From assembly GCA_963971425.1 (NCBI GenBank), contig OZ020514.1, positions 20,185,406-20,249,405 of the forward strand: 64,000 nucleotides of DNA, read 5' to 3'. The notes under the pieces are model-generated. The model saw only the letters and a program-made list of their open reading frames with translations, had not been told where the DNA came from and ran no database searches. Shown piece by piece: positions 10,942 to 22,152 of this stretch. Both the position numbers and the translations under genes were made by a program. The first letter of the stretch is position 1. Every line of letters starts with the position of its first letter. This DNA comes from Bryoerythrophyllum caledonicum (Eukaryota; Streptophyta; Bryopsida; Pottiales; Pottiaceae).

Positions 10942-12540
10942 TTGGAGATGAAAGACATTGATTATATTCGGGGAGAAGAGGGGGGATTCATCTTTCATCA
11001 TGGGGGTACTTAGTCAATCTTTTGTCATGTGCATTACATTCTAATTAGATTGATAGGAGATGTGATTAATTGCAGATTCTTGAAGAAATTGTCACTTCAA
11101 TTCATGTTCACATAGTTGAGGGAGAGAAGAAAAGAAGGAAATGTGGATCTTCATTTCTCAAGTAGTAAGCACATGACGAAGGCAAGGATAGGAAGACGCA
11201 AGGCCTAGAGGATGGCTTAGAAGATATCCCTTATGCCCTATCATTAGAGATTGGTGAAAATGAGAATTTGCCAACTATTGGAGAAGATGGTGCAACGCCA
11301 TTCGTACGTAAGGAAGACGACATCAACGATGTTCAATGTCCTAAACTCCAACGACGTTCAAAAGGGGTGTCATTAACGACATCTCTTTGGTGTTGAATAA
11401 AGATTCTATTTCTATGAACCTTGAAATGGAGCTTGTGATGCACTTTCCAAAATGGTGTAGATCAACAAGAATTGAGCTTGAAAGAGTACATCATGCACGG
11501 ATGAAGTATGTCAACACAAACCTCATTTAGACATAACTCTCTCATCCAATATCCATTTCTAATATGCCACACTATTTTTGAAATCGAATCAAATTCACAA
11601 GAGTGTGCTCAAGAGGGCCGCCGAAACCGGCACCCCATTGGAAGTGCCTACAAGAAACTCCAAGGCACATTGAAAAGCGGAGCCATTAACGGCACCCCCT
11701 TGGTAGTAAATGATAAGTCTATTTTATTTAAACCTTGCTACAAAGCTTGTGACATACTTTCTAAAAAGGTGTGGCACGTAAAAAATTGAGCTTTAAGGAG
11801 TGTATTGTGTGCGGATAAAGTATGTCAACACAAAATTGCATTCATGCATAACTCTCTCATCTAAGCTTTATTGCAAATGTGCCACACCATATTAGAAATG
11901 GCATTAAATTTTCAAGAGTATGCTTTAGGGGGCGGCCGGCATTGGTACTCTTTTAGGAGTGCCTACTAGAAACTTCATGGCACTTGCCCTTGGATTGAAG
12001 GTTTTTAAAGTATGATCTTTCATTTGGTTGTCTTTTCAATATCTAACAACTCGAAGTTGCTATGAGTAGTACTCTTATTATTTTTGTTGTTTGCCAACTG
12101 GGATTGTTGGTGCTAGCATAGGGGCTGCGAGTGTTGGCATGGGGGCTGCCCATGCCGGCATAATGGTTACAGTATATGTACAAACTGTTAAAGCAAGGCC
12201 TATCAAGCCTCTAGTCTCTTGTAATCTAAATCTAAATGTGACAGCAAAGGAAGTTCACATTTACGGATGGAAGTAGAGTTCATCAAGTGTTAAATTGTTC
12301 ATCAACAAATACGCTTTGAAAGTTGGGTTATTGATTTTGTGAGGCAAGATATCATTGCCTTACGAATGCTCAAGAAACATGCTCATATGCGTCTTTGGAC
12401 AAGTATGCCATCCATTTGAAAGCATGGACTATATTGAACTTAACTACAATCAGAACCCTTCGAATGGCTTTGGGTAGAGAAGTGATTCTAGTGGTTGGTT
12501 GCTAACGGAGCCAATGAGGCCTGCTGATGCCGGCTCCTCT
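10942..12540. other. Gene-free stretch with a diverged ~314-bp tandem duplication
   Basis: Two copies of one unit start near 11417 and 11757. The shared word AAGTATGTCAACACAAA begins at 11504 and again at 11818 (period 314). Other shared words are ATAACTCTCTCATC, GTGCCTACNAGAAACT and a GGCCGGCA-like block. A short G-rich tract near 12090-12170 repeats TTGGCATGGGGGCTGCCCATGCC-like words. No gene is recognised. Confidence 0.5.
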
Positions 12541-14460
12541 TTAGCAAGTTACAATCCTCACTCGATTTTACGGAATCATCCAAAAGAATATCAATGAGTG
12601 GACTACACAATTCCTTCTATTGAATGTTGTGATTTCTAGTTTCATTGCGATAGACATGACATCAAAGTTGAGCAAAGAGATTTAGGATGCGATCCTTGAG
12701 AACAACTCGTAAGGTGAGTGTTTTTATTGTCAATGGTCAATTGTTATTTAGAAGTTGACATTTTATCGATAAAAGCATTAAACTAGGATTTAGATTTTAG
12801 GAGCCCGGTACCTGACTTTTTAATTTTTTTTGGTTTTATAAAGGGAGATATGGTCAATCTGATGACGCCATGGCTGCCACAAGTGCAAGTAGTACATATT
12901 AGAAGTGGCTTTTTAAATCACTCAATATTCGTTCTATCATTTTTAAATCTGATTTTTTTCAAACTCAAGAGCTTTTATTTGTGCAAAAAAAGAGGCTAGA
13001 TTGATGTCTTTGATGAAGATGACGTTCCAATCTTTCATGTTGCAAAGTGCAATTGTTTAAGTAAGTAAGTTCATTCTTTCTATGATTTTTCCTTCTTTAT
13101 ACTGATATCATTTTAATTTTATCTTTACTTGTATTACCTAGTCTTTGGCAAATTAATGGCCTCTGCCATGTCTCCTCCATAGTCATTTACACTTTTGACA
13201 CATGCCGAGACTATTGCACACGCCTTTGCTACAACACATTTTTCATTATCGGTTCACAGGCGCCGTGGTTTCAACCCTGGCGTTATTTAGTCTGTATATA
13301 TAAACAATAGAAGGTAGAGAAAGTTTCACTTAGATTTTTGTTGTAGTTTTTGTTGTAGTTCATGGCCGCAGCTATTCATGTTGTGAACGGGGGATCCGCC
13401 TTCCACAAACAACCAAGAGTTATAGAACACAAAGCCAAAGCCACGCTCACAAATGTATGAGCCTAAGTGTCGACAATGCAACCAAGGCCCTAACTTACAA
13501 GTTCCAATACAAGAATGCCATGGCTTGGCCACATTGACAATCTTCTTGAAGTCCCGTTTGCAAATGGCCATTGATAAGCCCAAGTTTCCTATCCTATAGA
13601 GTGAAGCAATACAAATAAGTATGAAATAAATTGGAAGTAGTGACCTTAATCCACTCTAACTGTTAGAGTTGTTAGTCACACTACAAAGAAAGCAAAAGTA
13701 AGTAGTTAAAGTTTTTGTAAAATTGTTAGAATACCTCTAAAATTTGTATTATGTCAATGTCCAATGCAATGCATGGACATAGTACCCATTAGAGGAACTA
13801 AATCAATTTTCACACAATTGTATTGGTGATGAGGTGCTTAGGAACCAAATCAATTTTCAGTATCCTAGGTCTCACACAATCAATTCTTACAAAAAATTGT
13901 CTCACTTCCTAAACCTCCATGGAAGTGCTCCACCTCTCACATAACAATACTTTCACCAAGAACTTCCAAAAGAGTCACTCACATTTTTTAAAACTCTAAT
14001 CACTAAATTAAAAATCACTAATCTAGAAATTGGAAATTTACAAACTAAGCATGGGAAAGGGTTTAGCAGTTTACGTGATGAGTACTAATGATGCAATACA
14101 CTACAACACCAGTTGCGTTACGATGCTTCACTGCTACAGGCTGTTAGGCGGGCGTTGGCTTGTGGACGGCTACGATCTCTGTTGGCTGGCCTAGGAAATT
14201 GGAGCGGGCGGAGGAGGCTCGGGCTCGGGCTAGCAAAAACAAGCTGAGAGGAGGACGACATCAAACTAGGGGGGGTTTAAGGTTGGGCTGGGAGGAGGAG
14301 AACAATTGGGCTAGGTAGAGGAAAGGTTTAAGATGAAGACCCAACAATAAATTGGCCTCCATTCATTGGGAGGCTTCTAACAAGGGAGTGAATTTGGGAT
14401 TTTTTAAATGATATAGACAAGTGGTATGAGAAGAGGAATCAACATGGGGTTGCTGTAAGA
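12541..14460. other. AT-rich stretch without recognisable genes
   Basis: I see no coding relic that I can defend. ACCAAATCAATTTTCA occurs twice near 13800-13860. A G-rich patch with GGAGGAGGCTCGGGCTCGGGCTAG lies near 14205-14235. Short open frames here are chance. Confidence 0.4.
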
Positions 14461-14464
14461 AAAG

Positions 14465-15230
14465 TTTTACAACTGTTAACTTTGACACCCTCTCAAGGAT
14501 TAAAAGAATATTTTTGTAGATAGAACTTTAGCATGAGACCATCCCTTTACTAATTAGATGTACAAAAAAATTCAAGTTGAACAGATCTACACAAGTAAAA
14601 CTAACTCAAAATCTAGCAACATGTGTAATTGTGAGAAACATCTCACTGCTGCCAACTTTGATACTCTTTCAAAGATTCAATTTTTATTTTTTCCCATGAT
14701 ATTTTGGACATAAGACCATCTCTATGTTGATATATGTGTGCTTAGTTTCAATTCCGAAAGATCCTCAAAAAAAAAAAACAAATCTAAATCTACCAACATG
14801 TGTAGTTGTAAGAAACAATATGGGGAATCATTTCACTATTGCCAACTTTGGCACCCTCCCTAGGTCGGAAAATTTGTTAATTGACCATGAAATTTTTGGC
14901 ACAAAATAATCTTTATGTTGACAACATGTGTGCCAAAATTCAAGGCGAGAAGATGAATACAAAAAACCATCTTCAAAATCTACCAAAACATATAGCTTTG
15001 AGAAACAATTTTGAATATTTATTTTTGTATTCATCATGTGGCTTTGGAATTTGGCACACTTGTTTCAAACATAGATATAATCTTGTGCCAAAATTTTCAC
15101 CGTAATTAAAAGAGAATTAGCCCTAAAGAGGGTGTCAAAGGTGGCAGCTGTGGAGTGTGGAAACGTACAAAAGCAGAAAGTACGTATACTTGTGTGAGGA
15201 TAAGGTAGAGGCACCAAATTCCGATCGGCC
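14465..15230. repeat. Fold-back repeat cluster A (~180-bp units, inverted copy at right)
   Basis: The box GCCAACTTTGACACCCT recurs in direct orientation near 14475, 14651 and 14841, each with the same following text (CAAGATTC-like, CATGAAATTTTTGGCAC, a CAACATGTGTG-type word, ACCAACATGTGTAGTTGTGAGAAAC). At 15131-15147 it appears inverted (GGGTGTCAAAGGTGGCAGC), followed by GTGTGGAAACGTACAAAAGC and GGTAGAGGCACCAAATTCCGATC. The last words return in reverse at 15724-15746, so clusters A and B are halves of a larger inverted structure. Confidence 0.7.
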
Positions 15231-15750
15231 ACCCAATTTCGATCTCTAGAGTATGCATGGCATGGTCCATAAAAACGACAAATACATGAAATGATGCATG
15301 AAGTGACCCAAAACCGACAACTCAAAATCTGAAAACACCAGTCATTATTGGCATTGGGTCATGAAGTGTGCAATTTTGGGTTGCTCCACTTCAATTGAGC
15401 TCTTATTGGTGGCATTGCCTCGAAAGTCGAACAAGGCCGATCGGCATTCGATATCCTCCATGAGTTGATTATCCATGGCATGTCTTCTCTCTTTTACTCA
15501 CTCTCATATGTTGACATTGGGCAAAGGAGGGCATTAAATCTCATCTACTCTATAGTTTGATTATGGGCTCTAGTGGTTTTTGGACTTTTAAATTCTAAAT
15601 TAATTCCAAATTTTTGTGATTAAATCAGAAAAATATTTGTTGAGTTTCATTCCTAATTCCACATCTTTCTACATAAATGTTTTGGACATACAATGTTATT
15701 TGAGTCCCCGACTGGCTTAAGTGATCGGAATTGGGTGCCTCTACCTTACT

Positions 15751-17074
15751 GTACTGTACAATACCCACCAATAAGTATACGTTCATTTTGCATATGTATG
15801 TTTCCACACTACACTGCTGCCAACTTTGACACCCTTTTAAAGGCTAAAAAATTGTCATTTTACCATGAAATTTTTGGCACAAGATCATTTCTATGTTGAC
15901 AACATGTGTGCCAAGTTTCAAGTCTAGAAGATGAATTCAAAAAAAGATATTCAAAATTTGTCAACATGTGTAGCTATGACAAAAGTTTCATAGCTGCCAA
16001 ATTTGACACCCTTCCAAGTATTGAAAGAACTTTTTTTTCCCATGGAATTTTTATTATGAGACCACCTCTGTGTTGATTACATGTGCAAAAAAATCCAAGT
16101 CCAAAAGATCCACACAAAAAAAATTCTAAATCAACCAACATTTGTAGTTGTGAGAAATATTTCACTCCTCGCCAACTTTGACACACTTCCAAGGATTGAA
16201 TTTTTTGTTTTTTCCCATAAAATTTTTGGCATGAAATTATCTCCATGTTGATTACATGAGTGCCAAATTTAAAGGCTAAAATATACACATAATAGACGAT
16301 TTTTGAGATCTACCAACATGTGTAGTTGCGAAAAACATTTCACTGCTGCCAACTTTGACACGCTCCCAAGGATTCAATTTTAGTTTTTTCCCCATGAATT
16401 ATTGGATATAAAACCATCGTTGTGTTGATTATACGTGTGCTTAATTTAAAGTCCAAAAGATACACAAAAGAAAAGAAAAAATCTAAATCTACCAACATGT
16501 GTAGTTGTGAGAAACAATCAGGGAAACCATTTCACTATTGCCAACTTCGGCACCCTCCGTATGTATGAAAAACTATTCATTGACCATGAAATTTTTAGCA
16601 CAAGATCACTCCTATGTTGATATAATGTGCGCCAAATTTTAAGGCCAGAAGATGAATACAAAAATCCACCTTCAAAATCTACCAACATATGTAACTTCAA
16701 AAAACAATATTGAGTATCTTTTTTTATATTCATCATGTGGTCTTGAAATTTGGCACATGTGTTTTAAAGATAGAGATGATCGTGTGCCATAAATTCCACT
16801 GTAAATAAAATAAAAATCAACCCTAGGGAGGGTGTCAAAGTTGGCAGCTGTGAATGGCTCACAACTACACATGTTGGTAGATTTTGAATATCTTTTTTCT
16901 TATTCATCTTCTGACCTTGAAATTTTTCACACATGTTGTGAACATAGAAATGATCTTGTGCCAAAAATTTCATGGTAAAATGACATTTTTTCAGCCCTCA
17001 GGAGGGTGTCAAAGTTGGCAGCAGTGGAGTGTGGAAACGTTCATGAACGTATACTTATTGGTGGGTACTGTACA
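15751..17074. mobile_element. Fold-back element B with subrepeated arms (~176-bp unit)
   Basis: Left and right ends are inverted copies: TGTACAATACCCACCAATAAG at 15755-15775 against its reverse complement ending near 17074 (TTATTGGTGGGTACTGTACA). The left arm has five direct units with the GCCAACTTTGACACCC box at about 15819, 15995, 16171, 16348 and 16540. The right arm has two inverted units at 16829 and 17003. Spacing is 174-192 bases. No coding sequence is seen. Long terminal inverted repeats made of tandem subunits are the mark of fold-back transposons, which in plants are often Mutator-related. I cannot define a target-site duplication. Confidence 0.65.
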
Positions 17075-17130
17075 TGAAATAAAGAGGTCCGTCGATTCGC
17101 TCTGGACGGGACGACAGGGGTTCTACTTAG

Positions 17131-17139
17131 TATAAAATA
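17131..17139 (+). promoter_or_regulatory. Candidate TATA box of the MCU gene
   Basis: TATAAAATA lies 328 bases before the MCU start codon and 57 bases after the end of fold-back element B. A transcription start about 30 bases downstream would give a 5-prime leader of roughly 300 bases. The call rests on sequence and position only. Confidence 0.35.
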
Positions 17140-17466
17140 AATATGCACTTTCCAATGTAACGTGGTAGTATTGCATCTTTCTCCACCTACTCCTACTTCG
17201 CTGACCGATCGGGATCACAAGGTCGACGGTCACGATATCTCCGTTTCAAAAATAAATCGAATCTCGGCCGGCCACACTCCTGGCAAATCCTGACCTCCCA
17301 GACTTCGCGGAACTGAATGTGTATGCGCCGGGTATATCACCTAGACATCAGGGCCGTATTACAGGAGTATTGTCTAGGTATGACGGACGTGGGAATGTGT
17401 TGTGGGGAAGGTGTTTGGAGGGGTTGAATTCTGTGTTCGTATTGGGGTTGCACTTCGAGGGAAGCC

Positions 17467-18827
17467 ATGGCTGCTGCGAGCCGGCGAGTGCTGCACGGCC
17501 TGCGCCTGGCGAGGGCGAGCGTCGCGCTGCTGCAGCGGAATGTCGGGTTTGGATTTGCAGCGGAGGCGGTAGAGGTAGGAACTTCGTATCATTGTTCTCA
17601 GCCGAGGTCGGAGAGAGAGATTCATGTTCAGCGGTGGAAGGAGGAGGAGGCGGGGGGATGGTCGTCGTGGAGGCACTTGTTGCCGAGAAACGTGCACGGG
17701 ACGGCGTGGAGAAAGGACGAGGACGAGAAGCAGCAAGTAGTGAAGCAGGAGGATTTGCGAGTGAAACAGGATGAGAAGACACTTGCGAATGAGGAGGCGC
17801 GCAATCTCGTGCAGCATGTGCACTTGGCATCGCTCAAAAAGAAACTCAGGGACGATCCACGCGACACGATCGGCTACGAGGAGCTCCTGCAACTGTGCCA
17901 GACCATCGGGATGGCGTCGGACAAGGAGGACGCGTGCAGGATGGCGCACGCATTTAACGAGACCGGGGTTGTGATCACGTTTCGGGAGAAAGTGCATTTA
18001 CATCCCGAGAAGGTCAGTCTAATTCGGTGGTGAATTTGAGAGGTCTTTGTCTTTGAATCCAGCATCATCGGATTTCTCAAAGCGTATCATGTTGAAGAGT
18101 TCTTGTTTTTTGCGGATCTTGCGGAGTGTACTTTGTTTTGCTGGAGTACTCTGTTTATGGCGGAACGAATTGAGTTGGTGGCGTTGCACTTTTGTAGAGA
18201 AAACCGGTGGACGTTGGAAGATGTTTTATTCTATTTTCAAAGCATTTGCTATCCGTGAGGGTTTCTCTTATCGATGGAATAGTGCGATCTTTTGCGTGCT
18301 TCTTGAAGCGAGGGTTTATGCAATGCAAGTCTTGATAGGGTTTGTACATGAAGGAATTGGTGAGTGTGGCACAGATTGCAGAGCTTGTGGCGAACGTTCT
18401 TCCGCTGTCTTTGCTAGGCGAGGACGACCAGAGGAGGATGGAGCTCATGGCGTTGGCGAAGATGAAGGAGGACATTGACAGGAAGGCGCACAAGCAGATG
18501 CGACTCGTGTTGTGGACGGGGCTGATCGGCCTGACGGCTCAGATGATGATCTTCTTCCGGCTCACATTCTGGGAGCTCTCATGGGATGTGATGGAGCCGA
18601 TCGCCTTCTTCGCCACAGGCACTGGTCTCATCTGTGGCTACGCATACTTCATGATCACGTCTCGCGATCCGAGTTACCAGGACTTTATGCACAGAATTTA
18701 CCACTCGCGCCAACGGAAGCTGTTTAAGAAGCAGAATTTTGACATCCAGAGGTACAAAGAGCTGCAAATGCAGTGCGAAACCGGGTGGAAGCCCTTGACC
18801 AAGAAGATACTGGAGGACGCCGATTGA
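17467..18827 (+). CDS. MCU: Mitochondrial calcium uniporter, pore-forming subunit (two exons)
   Basis: The product forms the calcium channel of the inner mitochondrial membrane. Exon 1 is 17467-18012 (182 codons), intron 18013-18374 has a GTCAGT donor and a CACAG acceptor in phase 0, and exon 2 is 18375-18827 (150 codons plus TGA). The 332-residue length fits plant MCU proteins. The N-terminus MAAASRRVLHGLRLARASV is Arg-rich and free of acids, as in mitochondrial presequences. A charged coiled-coil region precedes transmembrane helix 1 (about residues 225-248). The selectivity-filter signature WDVMEP is at 252-257, with the Asp and Glu that bind calcium, then helix 2 (about 258-277) and a basic C-terminal helix with SRQRKLFKKQNFD. 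The ATG is in good context (GAAGCCATGG). GC content is far above that of the surroundings. I see no disabling change. Which MCU paralogue it is cannot be told. Confidence 0.95.
18013..18374 (+). other. MCU: MCU intron
   Basis: The 362-base phase-0 intron splits the coding sequence after HLHPEK and before IAELVANV. The donor is AAG|GTCAGT and the acceptor CACAG|ATT. Reading straight through gives a stop soon after the donor. Joining the exons aligns the protein with plant MCU where HPDK-like text runs on into the helix before the membrane segments. Confidence 0.85.
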
Positions 18828-19777
18828 AGATGAAGCCCGAAAATGGGAAATCTTCAGGTAATGTCCATTCTGGAGACACCGAACTATTCAATTGTTCTCT
18901 GCTTGTAGAATTTTAGAACCGAAAAACAATGTATTCAGAGTTTGTAAACTCGACTTGAGTATGCCGGTGATTCATTGAGGAGGCACAAAGTCTTTGTGTT
19001 GGTTTAGGCGCACACCACATTTATTGCTGTTATATACAGTAACCGATTGCTGAAATTTTACACATCGTCGAGTCACTGCTATGTGACCACGATAACACAT
19101 TCACTGTTTGGCCAATGGCAGTTGGCTTGGATGACATGATGGTTTGGGTTCTGGGTCTAGGGCTCCTGTAAACGTTCTGCAGGCTCCCACTGCCTAGTAG
19201 AACTGTACTAGTGAGTTAGCTCATTGTGGGTAAAGTTATCTTAAACTGATTAATCCAATCTTATGTCTTAGAGCTGCACGTATAAACGTCAAAGTTGGGT
19301 TATGTGAGTCCGTGCTGATACACTTGTCAGTTGAGGGCTTGAGAAGTTGAGATCAGTCATGACAAGACAGTTCTTTTGGATCACTGGGAGGATTGTAAGG
19401 TGTAGGTACCTGATTAGGTTACAGTTTCAAACCTTCCACGTTAAATTTCATTCTAAGTACGAGTTGTCCTCCCGAATTGGCTACCTCAATTTATGGCTTA
19501 GTGATATATTAACTCCTCAAAACCAGAAGTCCTGAGGTGGGCTTCTAGTGATTTTGGCAGCATACACCAATGTCAATTTAGATCATGAATTTTTGAATCT
19601 TATATTGGAGATGTAGGTAAGTAGTAGCTTTGGGGTAAAAACAAAATTTGAAAACTAATGCACAAGATTATAGTTTCAAGGATTTGAATTTCAAATGGAG
19701 GGAGATTGGGTAGGATGGGCATGGTTCTAAAATGTTGAACAATATTGTTGTTGAACCTAAATGGTACTATTTGAGAG
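18828..19777. other. 3-prime flank of MCU
   Basis: The first 200-300 bases probably hold the MCU 3-prime UTR; no clear AATAAA is seen. The rest to the repeat at 19.78 kb shows no gene. Confidence 0.4.
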
Positions 19778-19781
19778 TTAA

Positions 19782-21045
19782 ACCCTTAAGGACCATGTGT
19801 TCCTCGAGGGGACGATTTTATTTTGGGCTAGTTCCTAAAATTCTATTTTTTTTAATTTTTAGGAAACTTATATACTAGATTGTCCCTTATAAGAGCTCCA
19901 TTAAGATACTTTTATTATTTATTTTGAAAGTTAGTACCACTCAAAGCTAGAAATGGGAACTCTGGGCAACTCCAAAATTTTACTAGAAGTCTCTATTGAC
20001 ATTGAGATTTTCCGTACATGTAGAGAATATTACTTTTTTTGAAGATGTCAAAAAAATAATTTTTGTCTTTATTGTTAAAGCACAATTTAGCTCTAGTCAA
20101 ACTTTTTAACACATTTCGAGTAAGTGGGAAGAAACTTTACTTTTTCTACATATAACTTGGAGATCTCTATATTTTTCACCTTTTGTTTTTTCTACAACAA
20201 TATGTGGTGTAAATCTTCCTACAGACCGTCAGGTATTATGGTTTTTTTTTCAAAAATATTTTTTCACCTAATAATTCTATCTATCATTCTCATTTCAGAT
20301 CTAACAATTATTTGTTTATCTTAAAAGTAAAATTGCTCTTTCAAGTAAATGGCTACTTTCTACATAAGAAGTCATTCCAAGTCCATTTTTTTATCCTTAT
20401 TACCTCCATAACCTGTGATTTTTGGTAGGCAATAACCTTATACAAGGTAGATCATAGCTTTACAAAATTCATGCAATGCGTAGTGGTCACTTTTAGTATC
20501 TACTTCTTGAAGTAGTTATTTTCATAGCATTTAGATACAATGGGTATCACCAAAGCATTACATAGTTATTACCTAGGCAAATCTTTTGGAATTTTGGACA
20601 TTCTCAAATGTAATTATGTACAAAAGTGACCACTGCAAAGCGTGTTTTTAGTCAAAGTATGCTAACATTGTACGTGCACGAAAGAGAAAAGCCATACCTT
20701 AGACGTAGTTCTATGTTGTACAAAACTTGTTCACTATGGAGACTATTTAAAAAATTTGAAAAAATAATCTAAGGTTATATCCATGTATTGCTATGGTCAT
20801 ACCTATCTAATATCTAGGCAATATTTATGTGACAACTAGGCGATATCTATTGTATCTAAACTACTATGAAATAAAAAAATAAATCTTCGGCAAGGAATGT
20901 CCAAAATCCGATGAATGCGAATAGTATTGTACTCTTTAAATGCATACATTTTACAATCTATGTGGTCAAAGTTTTCAAAATGTTTAAAGTGTCTTAAAAT
21001 ATATAATTTAAAGATCCTATGGTTGAAAATAGTAAAAACATGTTT
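19782..21045 (+). mobile_element. TTAA-flanked inverted-repeat element, copy B (degraded)
   Basis: The left end is TTAA (19778-19781) then ACCCTTAAGGACCA, two mismatches from the end of the best copy at 42948. The body follows that copy closely to about 20240 (GGGAACTCTGGGCAACTCC, TTCTATTGACATTGA-like, CAACAATATGTGGTG). Family sequence returns at 20990-21045 (AGATCCTATGGTTGAAAAT). Other DNA, including a small element at 20482-20634, lies between. The right terminus is lost. No coding capacity is seen. Confidence 0.6.
20473..20643. mobile_element. Small MITE with 13-bp terminal inverted repeats and a 9-bp target duplication
   Basis: AGTGGTCACTTTT at 20482-20494 is repeated in reverse as AAAAGTGACCACT at 20622-20634. 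Directly outside are GCAATGCGT (20473-20481) and GCAAAGCGT (20635-20643), a 9-bp direct repeat with one mismatch. A 9-bp duplication points to a non-autonomous Mutator-type element. One isolated end-like word (AAGTGACCACTTTT) also occurs near 30294. Confidence 0.6.
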
Positions 21046-21237
21046 CAATCAGCCTTAATATAATATCTCATGCTAGAGATATATTCTATGATTGGTATTT
21101 AATAATATACTACATTCTAAAACCACTTTAAACGACACAACTTCAATTGTGTATCTCTTAGAATTTAATGTAATGCTTAACGAGATTGACATGTGCATGA
21201 TGTATCAAAATGGCCATGTCTCGTCATTGAGTCGAAT

Positions 21238-21330
21238 ACATAGGCCAACTGTAGTATTGGATAGGCAACCTACGTTGGGATAGGCAATCTACGATGGAGC
21301 ATAGGCAATCTGCAGCGGGGGATAGGTGAC
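21238..21330. repeat. Short minisatellite of GGATAGGCAATCTACG-like units
   Basis: About four imperfect units of 21-24 bases with the core ATAGGCAATCTACG. The stretch 21331-21467 next to it shows no gene. Confidence 0.55.
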
Positions 21331-21467
21331 GTGCGGTTGAGCCCCAAATTTTATTATTTAAAAATTTCATCTACTTAAGTTTTTTAATGTTTTTTCTCCC
21401 ATCTACATACAACAAGCTTGCGGCAAATTGTGGCGCTGCTGGTTTTGGAGAGCAACTTTGCCTCCTC

Positions 21468-21660
21468 CTTTGTGCTCTCTTCAAAGTAGACTCATGCCTA
21501 CTCCGACTTGACAATCGCTCTAGTTCATGCTCTTTTTAGAGTAGTCTCGCGACTATTTTGACTCGGGAAGTGATCTACTTCATGCTCCCTTAGTGTTCTT
21601 ATTATTGTGAGAAGAGCTCAAATTGCTTCGACTAGTTTGGCTATTTTGCCTTTGTGCTCT
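21468..21660. repeat. Imperfect ~78-bp tandem repeat
   Basis: GTGCTCTCTTCAAAGTAGACTC...TACTCCGACTTGACAATCGCTCTAG is followed by a second version, CATGCTCTTTTTAGAGTAGTCTCGCGACTATTTTGACTCGGGAAGTGATCTA, then fading traces with the words TTCATGCTC and GTGCTCTTC. Confidence 0.45.
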
Positions 21661-22152
21661 TCGTGTAGTCTTAGTTAATGTAGGTTTGAGTCTACAAAGT
21701 AGGAAGAAAGGCGATGTTTAGATAGACACGAATCATCAAATGAATTTTTGTTCGAGAATTCAGTTTAAATGAAGTAATTCAAATATGGAAAAGTTGAAGT
21801 TACATTGCTAGATTCATAGAGGGATCTTCCAATCAAGATTTTATAGAGGGATATTCCGCTCGACATTACGAGCAAAGGATGTTGAAAGGCAAGTTACAGA
21901 GAGGGCTCCTTTTATCCAAGATGCATCATGTGATCTCCTGATTGAGGAATTCGTGCACAATTCATACAATAGGCATAAAATAAAAAAACATTCAAGTATG
22001 CCTGAAGTATAAGAGTGATAATCATTGAAAATTCTATTCATAGATTAAATTGAATGAACCAATGATTGAAGAAAATGTTATGACCATCCAATGTAGGAAA
22101 ACGACTATGTACTCCACAGTATTCAATTAATGTTTTATGGTTCAAGCAATGT

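Noticed and set aside
13326-13583. 85-codon minus-strand ORF as a gene
   Set aside because: No homology pattern, low-complexity ends, and AT-rich neighbourhood; most likely chance.
17319-17774. Plus-strand frame starting MYAPGISPRHQ as a separate gene
   Set aside because: It overlaps MCU exon 1 out of frame. I keep it only as a possible upstream ORF in the findings.
17348-17997. Long minus-strand open frames (160 and 207 codons) opposite MCU exon 1
   Set aside because: They are antisense shadows of the GC-rich MCU exon; their composition is repetitive Arg/Ser/Pro and they match nothing.
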